DNA of 64,000 bases from Ruegeria sp. THAF57 (GTDB lineage: Bacteria; Pseudomonadota; Alphaproteobacteria; Rhodobacterales; Rhodobacteraceae): positions 744,001 through 808,000 of the forward strand of contig NZ_CAIWNQ010000001.1 of the NCBI RefSeq assembly GCF_903914075.1. Reading direction: 5' to 3'. Shown here piece by piece: positions 1-8,327 of the stretch. The translations under genes were made by a program, and so were the position numbers. The notes beneath the pieces were generated by a model. It was given only the letters and a program-made list of their open reading frames with translations. It was not told where the DNA came from and ran no database searches. The first letter of the stretch is position 1, and each line of letters begins with the position of its first letter.

Positions 1-295
1 CAACGTCAGGGAACTGGAACCCGGCCACCAGAATGGCGGCAACCCAGAACAGTCCGTTATGAGTGAACAGCGCCAGCAGCGCCAGAATACCCACTAGCTG
101 AAACTGAGGGTGGTTGGATTCATGCGCAATTTTTTCCGGGATCGAGTGGAGTGTGAAATAGCCCACACCAATCAGGATGATGACCCCAACCGTGAAAAAA
201 AACATAAACGTCAAAAGAAAATCACTGCCATCCGCCTGTGTCACATAGGACGGAATATGCCCCGTGGCCATTGGGTGTAGGTCTGCGGTACTCAC
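1..295 (-). CDS. Small multi-pass membrane protein, truncated by the window edge
   Basis: The reverse strand is open from a GTG at 295 to the first base of the window, so the C-terminus is missing. An AGGAGG at 301-306 lies 5 nt upstream of this GTG, which favours it over the in-frame ATG at 271. About 98 residues are visible. They contain two hydrophobic stretches, one rich in F/V/I (near FFFTVGVIILIGVGYF) and one near LVGILALLALFTH, separated by a polar loop with IPEKIAHES. The protein is therefore probably an inner-membrane protein with at least two or three spans. I do not recognise the family with confidence and assign no function. It is divergent from the oxidase gene starting at 415. 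Confidence 0.6.
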   Translation of the reverse strand, partial: MSTADLHPMATGHIPSYVTQADGSDFLLTFMFFFTVGVIILIGVGYFTLHSIPEKIAHESNHPQFQLVGILALLALFTHNGLFWVAAILVAGFQFPDV

Positions 296-414
296 CCTGC
301 CCTCCTCTAATTGGTTGATCCTTGTTTGGATGGGTTGATGCGCAAATTCAACCCTGCTTAAAGTTCGCTGACGCTTTCGCAAATAAAGCGCCATGCGCAT
401 CGCAAAGGGGTTAA

Positions 415-1488
415 ATGATTGATTTCCTGATCATCGGCGGCGGAATAGCGGGTCTCAGCGCAGGTGCGCGACTGTCACATCACGGTAAGGTCATCGTGCT
501 CGAGGCGGAAGACGTGCTTGGATATCACGCGTCAGGGCGGTCGGCGGCGTTGTTTGAAGAAAACTACGGTCCGGACTCGGTCGTTGCGCTGAACAAGGCA
601 AGTGCAGACTTTCTGGCCTCAGAAAATGGTGGATACCTCACGCCGAGGGGCCTGATGCTGATTGGAGGAAAAAACCAGCATGACGTATTCGCCCGCGATG
701 TGGTCGATTTGAACATGCAGGAATTGCCCGTTGCAGAAGCCCGTGACCGCGTTCCAATCCTGAACCCTGATTCAGTGGGGTTTACCGCGATCAGCGACGG
801 TGCGTTTGACATCGATACCGACAGGCTCTTGCAGGACTTTGCCCGCGTCATCCGAAGCAATGGCGGAAAGGTCCTGACCAGAAACAAGGTCACAGCCATA
901 CGAAAAGACAGGCACTGGATTGTCAGCTCCGGGCAGACTTACGAATCCCGGAATATTGTGAATGCAGCAGGCCCGTGGATCGATGAAATTGCAATCATGG
1001 CCGGTATTGCCCCAATCGGCATTTCACCCCGCCGCCGGTCGATGGCGCGATTGCCGGCCCCGGCTGGTCACGACCTGCGCGATTGGCCGATGCTTCTGGG
1101 CGCACAGGAGGCCTGGTATGCGAAACCCGACGCCGGGAAACTGATTGTCTCACCGTCCGAGGCTGATCCGGTCCCTCCACACGATGCGTATGCTGACGAC
1201 ATGGTTCTGGCCGAAGGTCTGGCCAGATATGAAGCGATGGTCACCGAACCCGTCACTCGGGTCGAGGCCAACTGGGCCGGTTTGCGCAGCTTTGCCCCTG
1301 ACGGCACGCTGGTTCTTGGCCCTGATCCCGTAGATCCAACATTTATCTGGTCCGCTGGTCAGGGAGGGTATGGGTTCCAGACTGCCCCAGCCGCATCGAA
1401 ACTGGTGGCCGATCTTGCAACCGGCCACACGCCCGAACTGGATGACGCCAGCGTTCGGGCTTTGAAACCGGAAAGGTTATGCCAATGA
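415..1488 (+). CDS. FAD-dependent amino-acid oxidoreductase, D-arginine dehydrogenase-like
   Basis: This 357-residue protein belongs to the DAO fold. The FAD-binding Rossmann motif GGGIAG is at residues 8-13 and the C-terminal flavin-contact segment GQGGYGFQT is near residue 320. The segments GYHASGRSAA, DIDTDRLLQDF, PRRRSMARL and NWAGLRSF match, from memory, the D-arginine dehydrogenase (DauA) type, which oxidatively deaminates D-amino acids to 2-oxo acids at the membrane or in the cytosol. Substrate specificity is inferred only. An AAAGGGG at 404-410 supports the ATG at 415. The stop overlaps the start of the downstream methyltransferase by 4 bp (ATGA), so the two are probably translationally coupled. 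Confidence 0.8.
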   Translation: MIDFLIIGGGIAGLSAGARLSHHGKVIVLEAEDVLGYHASGRSAALFEENYGPDSVVALNKASADFLASENGGYLTPRGLMLIGGKNQHDVFARDVVDLNMQELPVAEARDRVPILNPDSVGFTAISDGAFDIDTDRLLQDFARVIRSNGGKVLTRNKVTAIRKDRHWIVSSGQTYESRNIVNAAGPWIDEIAIMAGIAPIGISPRRRSMARLPAPAGHDLRDWPMLLGAQEAWYAKPDAGKLIVSPSEADPVPPHDAYADDMVLAEGLARYEAMVTEPVTRVEANWAGLRSFAPDGTLVLGPDPVDPTFIWSAGQGGYGFQTAPAASKLVADLATGHTPELDDASVRALKPERLCQ

Positions 1489-2138
1489 GCAAACGAAACC
1501 TGCCTTCAAATGCCAGTGTCGCAACCGAAGGCGAAGATGGGCGGCTAGTTGCCCCCGCCGCGTCTCGTAATTCAGACGTGTTGTGCAATCTCTTGGCGGA
1601 GTGGGCACCCACCCAAGGTTGCGCCTTAGAAATCGCCAGCGGTACCGGACAGCATGTCAGTGCATTCGCACAGCGCCTGCCTCAACTTCACTGGCGACCA
1701 ACAGAAGTCGATCCAGAGCGGCGCGCCAGCATTGACATGTATTGCCGAGATCTGCCCAATACCACGGACGCCGCTGCACTGGACGCGACTTCTGAAGGGT
1801 GGCACCAGCACTTTGCCGGGCAGGACCTGATCGTGTTGATCAACCTCACCCATTTGATCAGTTGGCAAGAGACCCAAACACTGATCTCAGAGGCCGCACT
1901 TGCCCTGTCACCAGATGGGCGCTTTGTCCTTTATGGGCCGTTCATGCGATCAGGAACCCTCACCAGTGAAGGGGATCAACGGTTCCATGACGCATTGGTG
2001 CAGCAAGACAGCGAAATCGGCTACAAGAATGACGAGGACATAGCGGCGGAAATGCGCGCGCAGGGCCTGAATGTAATCGGGTTGGTCGACATGCCGGCAA
2101 ACAACCTCGCCTTCGTCGCCGAAAAACCCCAGACCTGA
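1485..2138 (+). CDS. DUF938-family SAM-dependent methyltransferase-like protein
   Basis: The protein has 217 residues from the ATG at 1485, which overlaps the upstream stop as ATGA. GGAAAGG at about 1470 is 9 nt away, a better distance than for the ATG at 1479. The segment ALEIASGTGQHVSAFA is a class I SAM-binding motif I. LPQLHWRPTEVDPER and GPFMRSGTLTSEGDQRFH are characteristic, as I recall, of the DUF938 family, whose members have no well-established substrate. It is translationally coupled to the D-amino-acid oxidase gene, but this gives no clear functional hint. Confidence 0.75.
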   Translation: MSKRNLPSNASVATEGEDGRLVAPAASRNSDVLCNLLAEWAPTQGCALEIASGTGQHVSAFAQRLPQLHWRPTEVDPERRASIDMYCRDLPNTTDAAALDATSEGWHQHFAGQDLIVLINLTHLISWQETQTLISEAALALSPDGRFVLYGPFMRSGTLTSEGDQRFHDALVQQDSEIGYKNDEDIAAEMRAQGLNVIGLVDMPANNLAFVAEKPQT

Positions 2139-2205
2139 TCAAGATCAAAGTTCGAACACGTATTACCGTTCACATTCCACTTACCATATGTGAATGAGGA
2201 CAGAC

Positions 2206-2541
2206 ATGACTTGGCAGGAAAAGCTAACAGACACCCGCAAGGGACTACGCACTCTCAACACCGCAATCCCCGAAACAGCACGCGCGTTTGGGTCCTTGGG
2301 AAAAACGATAAAAGACAGCGGAACGCTGGACTACAAGACTAAAGAGTTCATCGCGCTAGGTATGTCAATCGCTATCCGCTGCGAACCTTGCATCGCATTG
2401 CATACTGAAGCCTTGGTCAAATCAGGCACGTCCCGCGACGAGTTTTCGGACGTACTTGCTATGGCCATCCAAATGGGCGGAGGACCGTCGATGATGTATG
2501 CAGCCAAAGCTCTGGAGTGTTTTGACGAATTGTCGGTCTGA
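2206..2541 (+). CDS. Carboxymuconolactone decarboxylase/AhpD-like protein
   Basis: This 111-residue protein has the CxxC-x(3)-H redox signature CEPCIALH, typical of AhpD-like members of the CMD family. It also has the family's YKTKEFIALGMS lead-in and a Gly/Met-rich end. Such proteins commonly act as small thiol peroxidases or reductases; the role here is inferred. The start is placed at ATG 2206 because AGGA at 2197-2200 gives good spacing. The ATG at 2194 would have to be read through that ribosome-binding site. Confidence 0.75.
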   Translation: MTWQEKLTDTRKGLRTLNTAIPETARAFGSLGKTIKDSGTLDYKTKEFIALGMSIAIRCEPCIALHTEALVKSGTSRDEFSDVLAMAIQMGGGPSMMYAAKALECFDELSV

Positions 2542-2558
2542 ACGCCTTTACCCGCAAA

Positions 2559-2578
2559 AAGCCTGCATACGCAGGCTT
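2559..2578 (+). terminator. Hairpin after the AhpD-like gene
   Basis: AAGCCTGC and GCAGGCTT form a perfect 8-bp stem with a 4-nt ATAC loop, 18 bp after the stop at 2541. No T-run follows directly; the repeat arm at 2579 begins instead. It is a plausible but atypical terminator. Confidence 0.45.
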
Positions 2579-2768
2579 GCCTCCGGTGGAAGTATTTTTG
2601 AACAGAAGAAGAAACGGTTTCTTAACCTATTGAGGCCACAAAATCTCTTGCGGTACAGGCGGAAGCGCCGATGGCCGTAACAGGAGAAGGCCCCCTTGCC
2701 AAAAGCAGGGGGGCTGGATCATTTTCCAGCCCCCGCTTCTTCTGTTTAGAAATACTTCCGCCGGAGGC
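2579..2768. repeat. Pair of 33-nt inverted repeats between convergent genes
   Basis: The arm at 2579-2611 (begins GCCTCCGGTGGAAGTATTT) is the reverse complement of the arm at 2736-2768 apart from three mismatches. They are separated by 124 nt. They lie at the 3' ends of two convergent genes. A GCCTCCGGCGG-type repeat at gene ends is something I associate with Rhodobacteraceae genomes, from recall rather than a search. No other copy was noticed in this window. Confidence 0.7.
2709..2734 (-). terminator. GC-rich hairpin downstream of the FAD/GcvT gene
   Basis: GGGGGCTGG (2709-2717) pairs with CCAGCCCCC (2726-2734) around an 8-nt loop. It lies about 90 bp beyond the minus-strand stop at 2824. 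On the minus strand it is followed by CTGCTTTTGG, a weak T-tract. It sits inside the inverted repeat pair. Confidence 0.5.
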
Positions 2769-2823
2769 ATGGGCCGCTGCAGGCGGCGCATTTCTTGGGC
2801 GCCGCCAACAACATCGTCCGGGA

Positions 2824-5331
2824 TCAACCGTCCTTGCGGATGGTCTCGTTTTTCGGATCGTAGGGGCTGTCGCAAGTCACGACCGCATCCCACAGCTTGT
2901 CCTGAATTTTGACTTGCAGCTTGGTGCCTTCGACCGCCAATTCGGGCGTCACATAGCCCATGCCGATGGATTTCTCGAAGGCCACGGAATAGCCGCCCGA
3001 GGTCAGACGACCCACACGCTCCCCTTCCGGCGTATATAGCGCCTCGCGGCCCCACGGGTCAGCATCTTCCGGTCCGTCGATCAGCAGGGTGCAGCATTTC
3101 ACACGTACGCCGGTCTCTTCCAGCTTGGCCTTACCGTAGAAGTCCTTGGATAGGTCGACAAAGCGCGGCAGGTCAGCCTCAAGCGGGGTCGCATCGCGAC
3201 CAAGTTCAGTGCCGAAGGCGCGATAGGATTTTTCCTGACGCAGCCAGTTCTGGGCGCGGGCGCCGACCAGCTTCATACCGTGCTTCTCACCCGCCTTTTC
3301 CAGCAGGTCGAACAGGTAGTTCTGCATCTCGATCGGGTGGTGCAATTCCCAGCCCAGCTCACCGGTATACGCCACACGGATCGCATTGACCGGGCACATG
3401 CCCAGTTCGATCTGACGGGCCGACAGCCACGGGAAGCGCTTGTTGGACAGCGCGGTTTCCGGGTCGGCGTCCTTGATGACCTCTTTCAGAACATCGCGCG
3501 ACTTGGGTCCGGCGATGGCGAAGACGCCCCACTGGGTGGTCACGTCCTGAATCTCGATGTAGCCGAACTCCTCCATCTTGTCCTCGGCCGCCTTACGCAG
3601 ATAATCCGCGTCGTATTCGGTCCAGGCACCGGCAGAGACGATGTAATAGTTGTTCTCGCCGTTGCGGACGATGGTGTATTCGGTGCGGGTCGTGCCGTGC
3701 GACGTCAGCGCATAGGTCAGGTTGATACGACCGACCTTGGGCAGCTTGTTGCAGGTGAACCAATCCAGGAATTGGGTCGCACCGGGGCCTTTGACGACGT
3801 GCTTGGTGAAGGCTGACGCGTCGATCAGACCAACGCCTTCGCGGATCGCTTTGGCTTCTTCTACGGCGTGTTTCCACCAACCACCGCGACGGAAGCTGCG
3901 GCTTTCCTTATCGAAGTTGCCTGGCGCATCAACGGGGCCGAAATAGTTCGGGCGTTCCCAACCGTTCACCCAGCCAAACTGAGCGCCACGCGCTTTCTGA
4001 CGGTCATAGGCTGGTACGGTGCGCAAAGGGCGGCAAGCTTCGCGTTCTTCATCGGGGTGGTGCAGAATATAGACGTGCTCATAGCACTCTTCGTTCTTGC
4101 GCGCCGCGAACTCGGTAGTCATCCAGTTGGAAGAATAGCGTTTGGGGTCCAGCGAGGCCATGTCGATCTCGGCTTCGCCGTCGACCATCATCTGCGCCAG
4201 ATAGTAGCCGGTGCCACCTGCGGCGGTGATACCGAAGCTGAACCCTTCGGCCAGCCACATATTGCGCAGACCCGGCGCTGGACCAACCAGCGGGTTGCCA
4301 TCGGGCGTATAGCAGATCGGGCCGTTGAAGTCGTCTTTTAGGCCGGATTCGGCGCAGGAGGGCACGCGCTCGGCCATCGCCATATACTGCTCTGCGATCC
4401 GGTCTAGATCCAGCGGGAAGAGGTCGGCGCGGAAGCTGTCGGGCACACCGTATTCGAACTGCGCGGGCGCGCCATGTTCGTAGATGCCCAGAATCCAGCC
4501 GCCACGTTCCTCGCGCGCATAGGACTCGTTGTCGGCGTCGCGGACAACGGGATGCTCGGGGTTGCCGGCTTCGCGCCATTTGACCAGCTCGGGGTCTTTG
4601 TCCATGACGATGAAGGTGTGTTCGACTGGGATCGCTGGCATCTTGATGCCCAGCATCTTGGCGGTGCGCTGTGCGTGGTTGCCAGATGCAGTTACGACAT
4701 GCTCGGCAGTGATGACGATCTGCTCGTCCGACGGCACCAGATTACCGCCCTTTTCGACCATCTTAGTGCAGGTGACTTCCCAGTGCGTACCATTCCAGTG
4801 GAAGGCATCGGCCTGCATCTTGCGCACGATATCAACGCCACGCTGACGGGCACCCTTGGCCATCGCCTGCGTCACATCGGCCGGGTTAATATAGCCATCT
4901 TCGGTGTGATAGATTGCGCCCTTCAGGTCGCTGGTTTCGATCAGCGGCCAGCGTTCCTTGATCTGTTCGGGCGTCAGCCATTCATAAGCGACACCGCAGG
5001 TCTCTGCGGTCGAGGCATAGAGCATGTATTCGTCCATACGCTCTTGCGTTTGTGCCATGCGCAGGTTGCCGACCACGGCGAAGCCCGCGTTCAGGCCGGT
5101 TTCTTCTTCAAGCTGCTTGTAGAAATCGACCGAGTACTTGTGGATGTGAGTCGTCGCATAAGACATGTTGAACAGCGGCAGCAGCCCTGCCGCGTGCCAG
5201 GTCGAGCCCGATGTCAGCTCGTCCCGTTCAATCAGCATCACGTCATCCCAGCCCGCTTTGGCCAGATGATAAGCGATCGAGGTCCCAACGGCGCCACCGC
5301 CTACGACCAGTGCTTTGACTTGGGTTTTCAT
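2824..5331 (-). CDS. FAD-dependent oxidoreductase/GcvT fusion, dimethylglycine/sarcosine dehydrogenase family
   Basis: The protein has 835 residues. The N-terminal FAD domain has VVGGGAVGTS at about residues 9-18, and STWHAAGLLP resembles the flavinylation region of this family. A DAO domain runs to roughly residue 380, a linker follows, and a C-terminal aminomethyltransferase (GcvT plus GcvT_C) half starts near residue 430, with AGPKSRDVL and AYTGELGWELHHP. Family members remove methyl groups oxidatively from dimethylglycine or sarcosine and pass formaldehyde-level carbon to tetrahydrofolate. The length is normal for the family. It appears monocistronic, between a terminator (5421-5450) and a 3' hairpin. 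Choosing between dimethylglycine, sarcosine and a related N-methyl substrate is not possible from sequence alone. Confidence 0.85.
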   Translation of the reverse strand: MKTQVKALVVGGGAVGTSIAYHLAKAGWDDVMLIERDELTSGSTWHAAGLLPLFNMSYATTHIHKYSVDFYKQLEEETGLNAGFAVVGNLRMAQTQERMDEYMLYASTAETCGVAYEWLTPEQIKERWPLIETSDLKGAIYHTEDGYINPADVTQAMAKGARQRGVDIVRKMQADAFHWNGTHWEVTCTKMVEKGGNLVPSDEQIVITAEHVVTASGNHAQRTAKMLGIKMPAIPVEHTFIVMDKDPELVKWREAGNPEHPVVRDADNESYAREERGGWILGIYEHGAPAQFEYGVPDSFRADLFPLDLDRIAEQYMAMAERVPSCAESGLKDDFNGPICYTPDGNPLVGPAPGLRNMWLAEGFSFGITAAGGTGYYLAQMMVDGEAEIDMASLDPKRYSSNWMTTEFAARKNEECYEHVYILHHPDEEREACRPLRTVPAYDRQKARGAQFGWVNGWERPNYFGPVDAPGNFDKESRSFRRGGWWKHAVEEAKAIREGVGLIDASAFTKHVVKGPGATQFLDWFTCNKLPKVGRINLTYALTSHGTTRTEYTIVRNGENNYYIVSAGAWTEYDADYLRKAAEDKMEEFGYIEIQDVTTQWGVFAIAGPKSRDVLKEVIKDADPETALSNKRFPWLSARQIELGMCPVNAIRVAYTGELGWELHHPIEMQNYLFDLLEKAGEKHGMKLVGARAQNWLRQEKSYRAFGTELGRDATPLEADLPRFVDLSKDFYGKAKLEETGVRVKCCTLLIDGPEDADPWGREALYTPEGERVGRLTSGGYSVAFEKSIGMGYVTPELAVEGTKLQVKIQDKLWDAVVTCDSPYDPKNETIRKDG

Positions 5332-5420
5332 AACCGGGCGTCTCCCCTTGAATTAAGTTGACACCATATGGCGCATTTGAGGGGCTCAGCGCGACATTCA
5401 TCCGACCAGTGATATAAAAA

Positions 5421-5450
5421 AAACGACCCCCGGATTGCTGGGGGTCGTTT
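5421..5450 (-). terminator. Strong bidirectional-looking intrinsic terminator
   Basis: AACGACCCCC (5422-5431) pairs perfectly with GGGGGTCGTT (5440-5449) around an 8-nt loop. It is flanked by an A-run on one side and a T-run on the other. It lies 23 bp downstream of the minus-strand gene ending at 5473 and is oriented to end that transcript. Confidence 0.9.
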
Positions 5451-5472
5451 TTCCGCGTCTGGTTTCGATCTC

Positions 5473-6795
5473 TTAGCCGTCAGTCAGCGTGCAGGTCTTG
5501 AAGGCGTCCTTGGTGGCGCACTTGCTGACCAGACCCGCGCCACCCTTGTTGACACGGACCTCAGGCGCCTGCGCGGTTTCGCTATTTTGGAACATGGATT
5601 TCAACCCATCCAGAAAGCCACCGCCCTTGTTGCTTGCCTCTTGCTGGCTATCGCCACCTTTGAATGACGCAAACAGACGGCCGAACATGTTTCCGCCTTC
5701 CGCATCGGCTTTTTGAACCTCACCATCCAGAAGAGAGGTAAGGCCGGTGCGATAACCAACTTGGATCAGATCATCCGCAGATTTGATCTTGTTTGCGGTC
5801 AAGTCGAACGTATCGCCGGGCAACCCGTATTGCGCAGCCAGGGTGTTGGCCACAAGCGAAAGCCCATTGATGTTGTCAAGCCGTAGTCGCGCCAGTTCGG
5901 CCCGCAGCTTCATGAACTCACCACGAAGGCCTGCCATTTCGATGGCCAGCTCTTCCTCGGTCTCGGGGTTCGTGGTCCTGTCGTTGCTGACACCGGGTAC
6001 TGGCTTGCGAAGCAACGCATTCATCCCGTCATAATCCAGCTTCGCCAGAAACTTCCTGACCTCATGCGGGGGCGCGTTGGAATAGAGTTGCATCCGGACC
6101 TCCTGACCAAGGCCAAGTGTGCCCTTGTAGATGTCGAACTCGACCGGAGCATCCAAATCCGTGATACCCGCCGTGACCATCGACCAGAAGGATCGGTCAT
6201 TCACGGTGATCACGCTGTATTTGTTCTGCTTGAATTGAAAGTAGGCTACTCCGCCGACAATTGCGAATGGGGCATAATCGGCACCGCTTTGGCCCAGCGT
6301 GTCAACGGATCGCACAATATTGCCTGTCAGGGTATTGGACCGCGCGTCCTCTTTCAGTGAGACCTGAAGCCAGATTGTATGCGTGCCGTTTTCATAGACC
6401 CAACTGGTGCGATCCAGCTTTTCGGCCAGTTGCTGCACCTTCTGCACCGCGACCTGCTTGGCCAGTGGGCGGGCGGCCTCGCTAATACCGTTTTGAAGAA
6501 CACCTTCTCGGGCATCACGGGTATAGTCGCGATCCACAATTGCGCGGCGCACCCAGTCTTCGCCCGATTTCGGGGCATAGGGTTCGCTTCCGGCACGCCA
6601 ACGCTGCTTACGTTCGCGTTCAAGTTGCTCGGCATCAAGCTCTTCGTTAAACAGTGCGAAACGCTCTTTGATCGTGTCGATATAGCCGCTGGCCGACAAC
6701 GTGTCCGCGCGTTTCTTGTCCTGCTGATAGTAGTCGAGCCCGGCAATGACCAAAACAACGACCAACGCAAATCCGAGAATCCGTAATACGCCCAT
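5473..6795 (-). CDS. Membrane-anchored protein of unknown function (440 aa)
   Basis: An N-terminal hydrophobic segment (about residues 4-20, ILGFALVVVLVIAGL) predicts a single membrane anchor or uncleaved signal, with the rest in the periplasm. The central part (about 120-280) looks globular, with WVYENGTHTIWLQV and YFQFKQNKYSVITVND. A short coiled-coil-like helix follows near residue 290 (EEELAIEMAGLRGEFMKLR). The tail is low complexity, Gly/Lys-rich, and ends with two cysteines (CATKDAFKTC). I do not recognise the family. It is flanked by a strong terminator and looks monocistronic. Confidence 0.65.
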   Translation of the reverse strand: MGVLRILGFALVVVLVIAGLDYYQQDKKRADTLSASGYIDTIKERFALFNEELDAEQLERERKQRWRAGSEPYAPKSGEDWVRRAIVDRDYTRDAREGVLQNGISEAARPLAKQVAVQKVQQLAEKLDRTSWVYENGTHTIWLQVSLKEDARSNTLTGNIVRSVDTLGQSGADYAPFAIVGGVAYFQFKQNKYSVITVNDRSFWSMVTAGITDLDAPVEFDIYKGTLGLGQEVRMQLYSNAPPHEVRKFLAKLDYDGMNALLRKPVPGVSNDRTTNPETEEELAIEMAGLRGEFMKLRAELARLRLDNINGLSLVANTLAAQYGLPGDTFDLTANKIKSADDLIQVGYRTGLTSLLDGEVQKADAEGGNMFGRLFASFKGGDSQQEASNKGGGFLDGLKSMFQNSETAQAPEVRVNKGGAGLVSKCATKDAFKTCTLTDG

Positions 6796-6890
6796 TTGAA
6801 AACCTGAAATAAATTACTGCTCGTTGCGGTAACTGATACAGGCGAATTTGGGCATCCTTGTGGCCTAGGCGCGACGTTTCCGCAACGTTA

Positions 6891-8303
6891 TCAATAATTC
6901 GACGATGGCAGAATTTTACCTGGATTCATAATGTTATCGGGGTCCAACGCCCTTTTGATGGCGCCCATATAGGCAACGGCTGGTCCCAGTTCTTTCAAAA
7001 GATACGGGCGCTTGCCCTGTCCGATTCCGTGTTCACCGGTACATGTCCCCTCCATCGAGATGGCAAGATCGTTGAGCCAGCCCACAAATCCTTCGGCGTT
7101 GGTCACCTCGTCAGGGTTGTCCATGTCAATCAGGAGCAGCGTATGGAAGTTTCCATCACCCACATGCCCAACCATAGGGGCCATCAGGCCCAGTTCACTC
7201 GCACGGTTCTGCGTCGCCGTCACACACTCTGCCAGATGTGAGATCGGAACGCATACGTCGGTCGAGATTCCGCGCGCACCGGGGCGCAGTTGCAGACACG
7301 CCCAATACATGTCGTGCCGGGCTTGCCACAGCTTGTTCCGCTCTTCCGTCGTTGACGTCGCTGCAAAATCTGTAACCCCGAATTCCTCGGCGATCTGACC
7401 AAAGGTTTCGGCCTGCTCAACCGCGCCGCTTTCCGATCCGTGAAATTCGAGCAGCAGCAATGGCGTTTCCGGCAGGGTCAGGTTGGAATAGGCATTCGCA
7501 GCCTTCACTGACATTTCGTCCAGTAACTCGATCCGGGCGACCGGCACGCCGTACTGGATCGTCATCATCACAGCTTGGCAGGCCGCATCAACCGTAGGAA
7601 AGGAACATCGCGCCGAGGTGATCGCCTCGGGGATTCCCTGAAGACGCAACGTGATCTCGGTAATGATACCCAGCGTTCCTTCGGCACCGATCAGCAACCG
7701 CGTCAGGTCATACCCGGCAGAGGACTTCTTTGCCCTGTGACCGGTACGAATAATCTGACCGTCAGGCATCACGGCTTCGAGGCTAAGAATGTTGTCCTTC
7801 ATGGTCCCATAGCGTACCGCGTTGGTCCCGGATGCCCGGGTTGCAGCCATCCCCCCCAACGAGGCATTCGCACCGGGGTCGATGGGAAAGAACAGCCCCT
7901 GATCACGAAGGAATGTGTTCAGGTCTTCGCGCGTCACGCCGGGCTGCACGACACAATCCAAATCACTGGCGTTGACTTTCAGCACCTTGTTCATCTGGGT
8001 CAGGTCGACCGAAATCCCACCGGCTGGGGCGTTCACATGCCCCTCAAGCGAGGTCCCCGTGCCAAAGGCGATCACCGGAACTTTATTCTCAGCGCAAATT
8101 TTGACGATCTCAGACACTTCTTCGGTCGAGTGCGGGAACACCACCGCGTCCGGGGACTGATTTTCAATCCAAGTCGTCGTATGCCCATGCTGTTCGCGGA
8201 TCGCCTGCCCCGTCTGTAGACGATCCCCGAAAGTAGACTTCAGAAGGCCAACGACCGCTTGAATGCCAGCCTCGTTCCGCGGCAATGCAACTGCTTGCGC
8301 CAT
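6891..8303 (-). CDS. FAD-linked D-2-hydroxyacid (D-lactate type) dehydrogenase
   Basis: The 470-residue protein has the PCMH-type FAD domain (VPVIAFGTGTSLEGH, then DPGANASLGGMAATRASGTNAVRYGTM split across two sites). The C-terminal GlcD/Dld FAD-oxidase domain has GHVGDGNFHTLL and GEHGIGQGKRPYL. This matches cytochrome-linked D-lactate dehydrogenase/glycolate oxidase subunit D proteins, which oxidise D-2-hydroxyacids to 2-oxoacids. No glcE or glcF partner is adjacent, which favours the single-subunit Dld type. It is 24 bp downstream of the gamma-glutamyltransferase gene on the same strand and may be co-transcribed with it. Confidence 0.85.
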   Translation of the reverse strand: MAQAVALPRNEAGIQAVVGLLKSTFGDRLQTGQAIREQHGHTTTWIENQSPDAVVFPHSTEEVSEIVKICAENKVPVIAFGTGTSLEGHVNAPAGGISVDLTQMNKVLKVNASDLDCVVQPGVTREDLNTFLRDQGLFFPIDPGANASLGGMAATRASGTNAVRYGTMKDNILSLEAVMPDGQIIRTGHRAKKSSAGYDLTRLLIGAEGTLGIITEITLRLQGIPEAITSARCSFPTVDAACQAVMMTIQYGVPVARIELLDEMSVKAANAYSNLTLPETPLLLLEFHGSESGAVEQAETFGQIAEEFGVTDFAATSTTEERNKLWQARHDMYWACLQLRPGARGISTDVCVPISHLAECVTATQNRASELGLMAPMVGHVGDGNFHTLLLIDMDNPDEVTNAEGFVGWLNDLAISMEGTCTGEHGIGQGKRPYLLKELGPAVAYMGAIKRALDPDNIMNPGKILPSSNY

Positions 8304-8327
8304 GGTGTTCCCCCCTTAAACGCCGGG

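Noticed and set aside
4474-5361. Plus-strand 295-codon open frame
   Set aside because: It is the complement of the FAD/GcvT gene, which has clear family motifs on the other strand.
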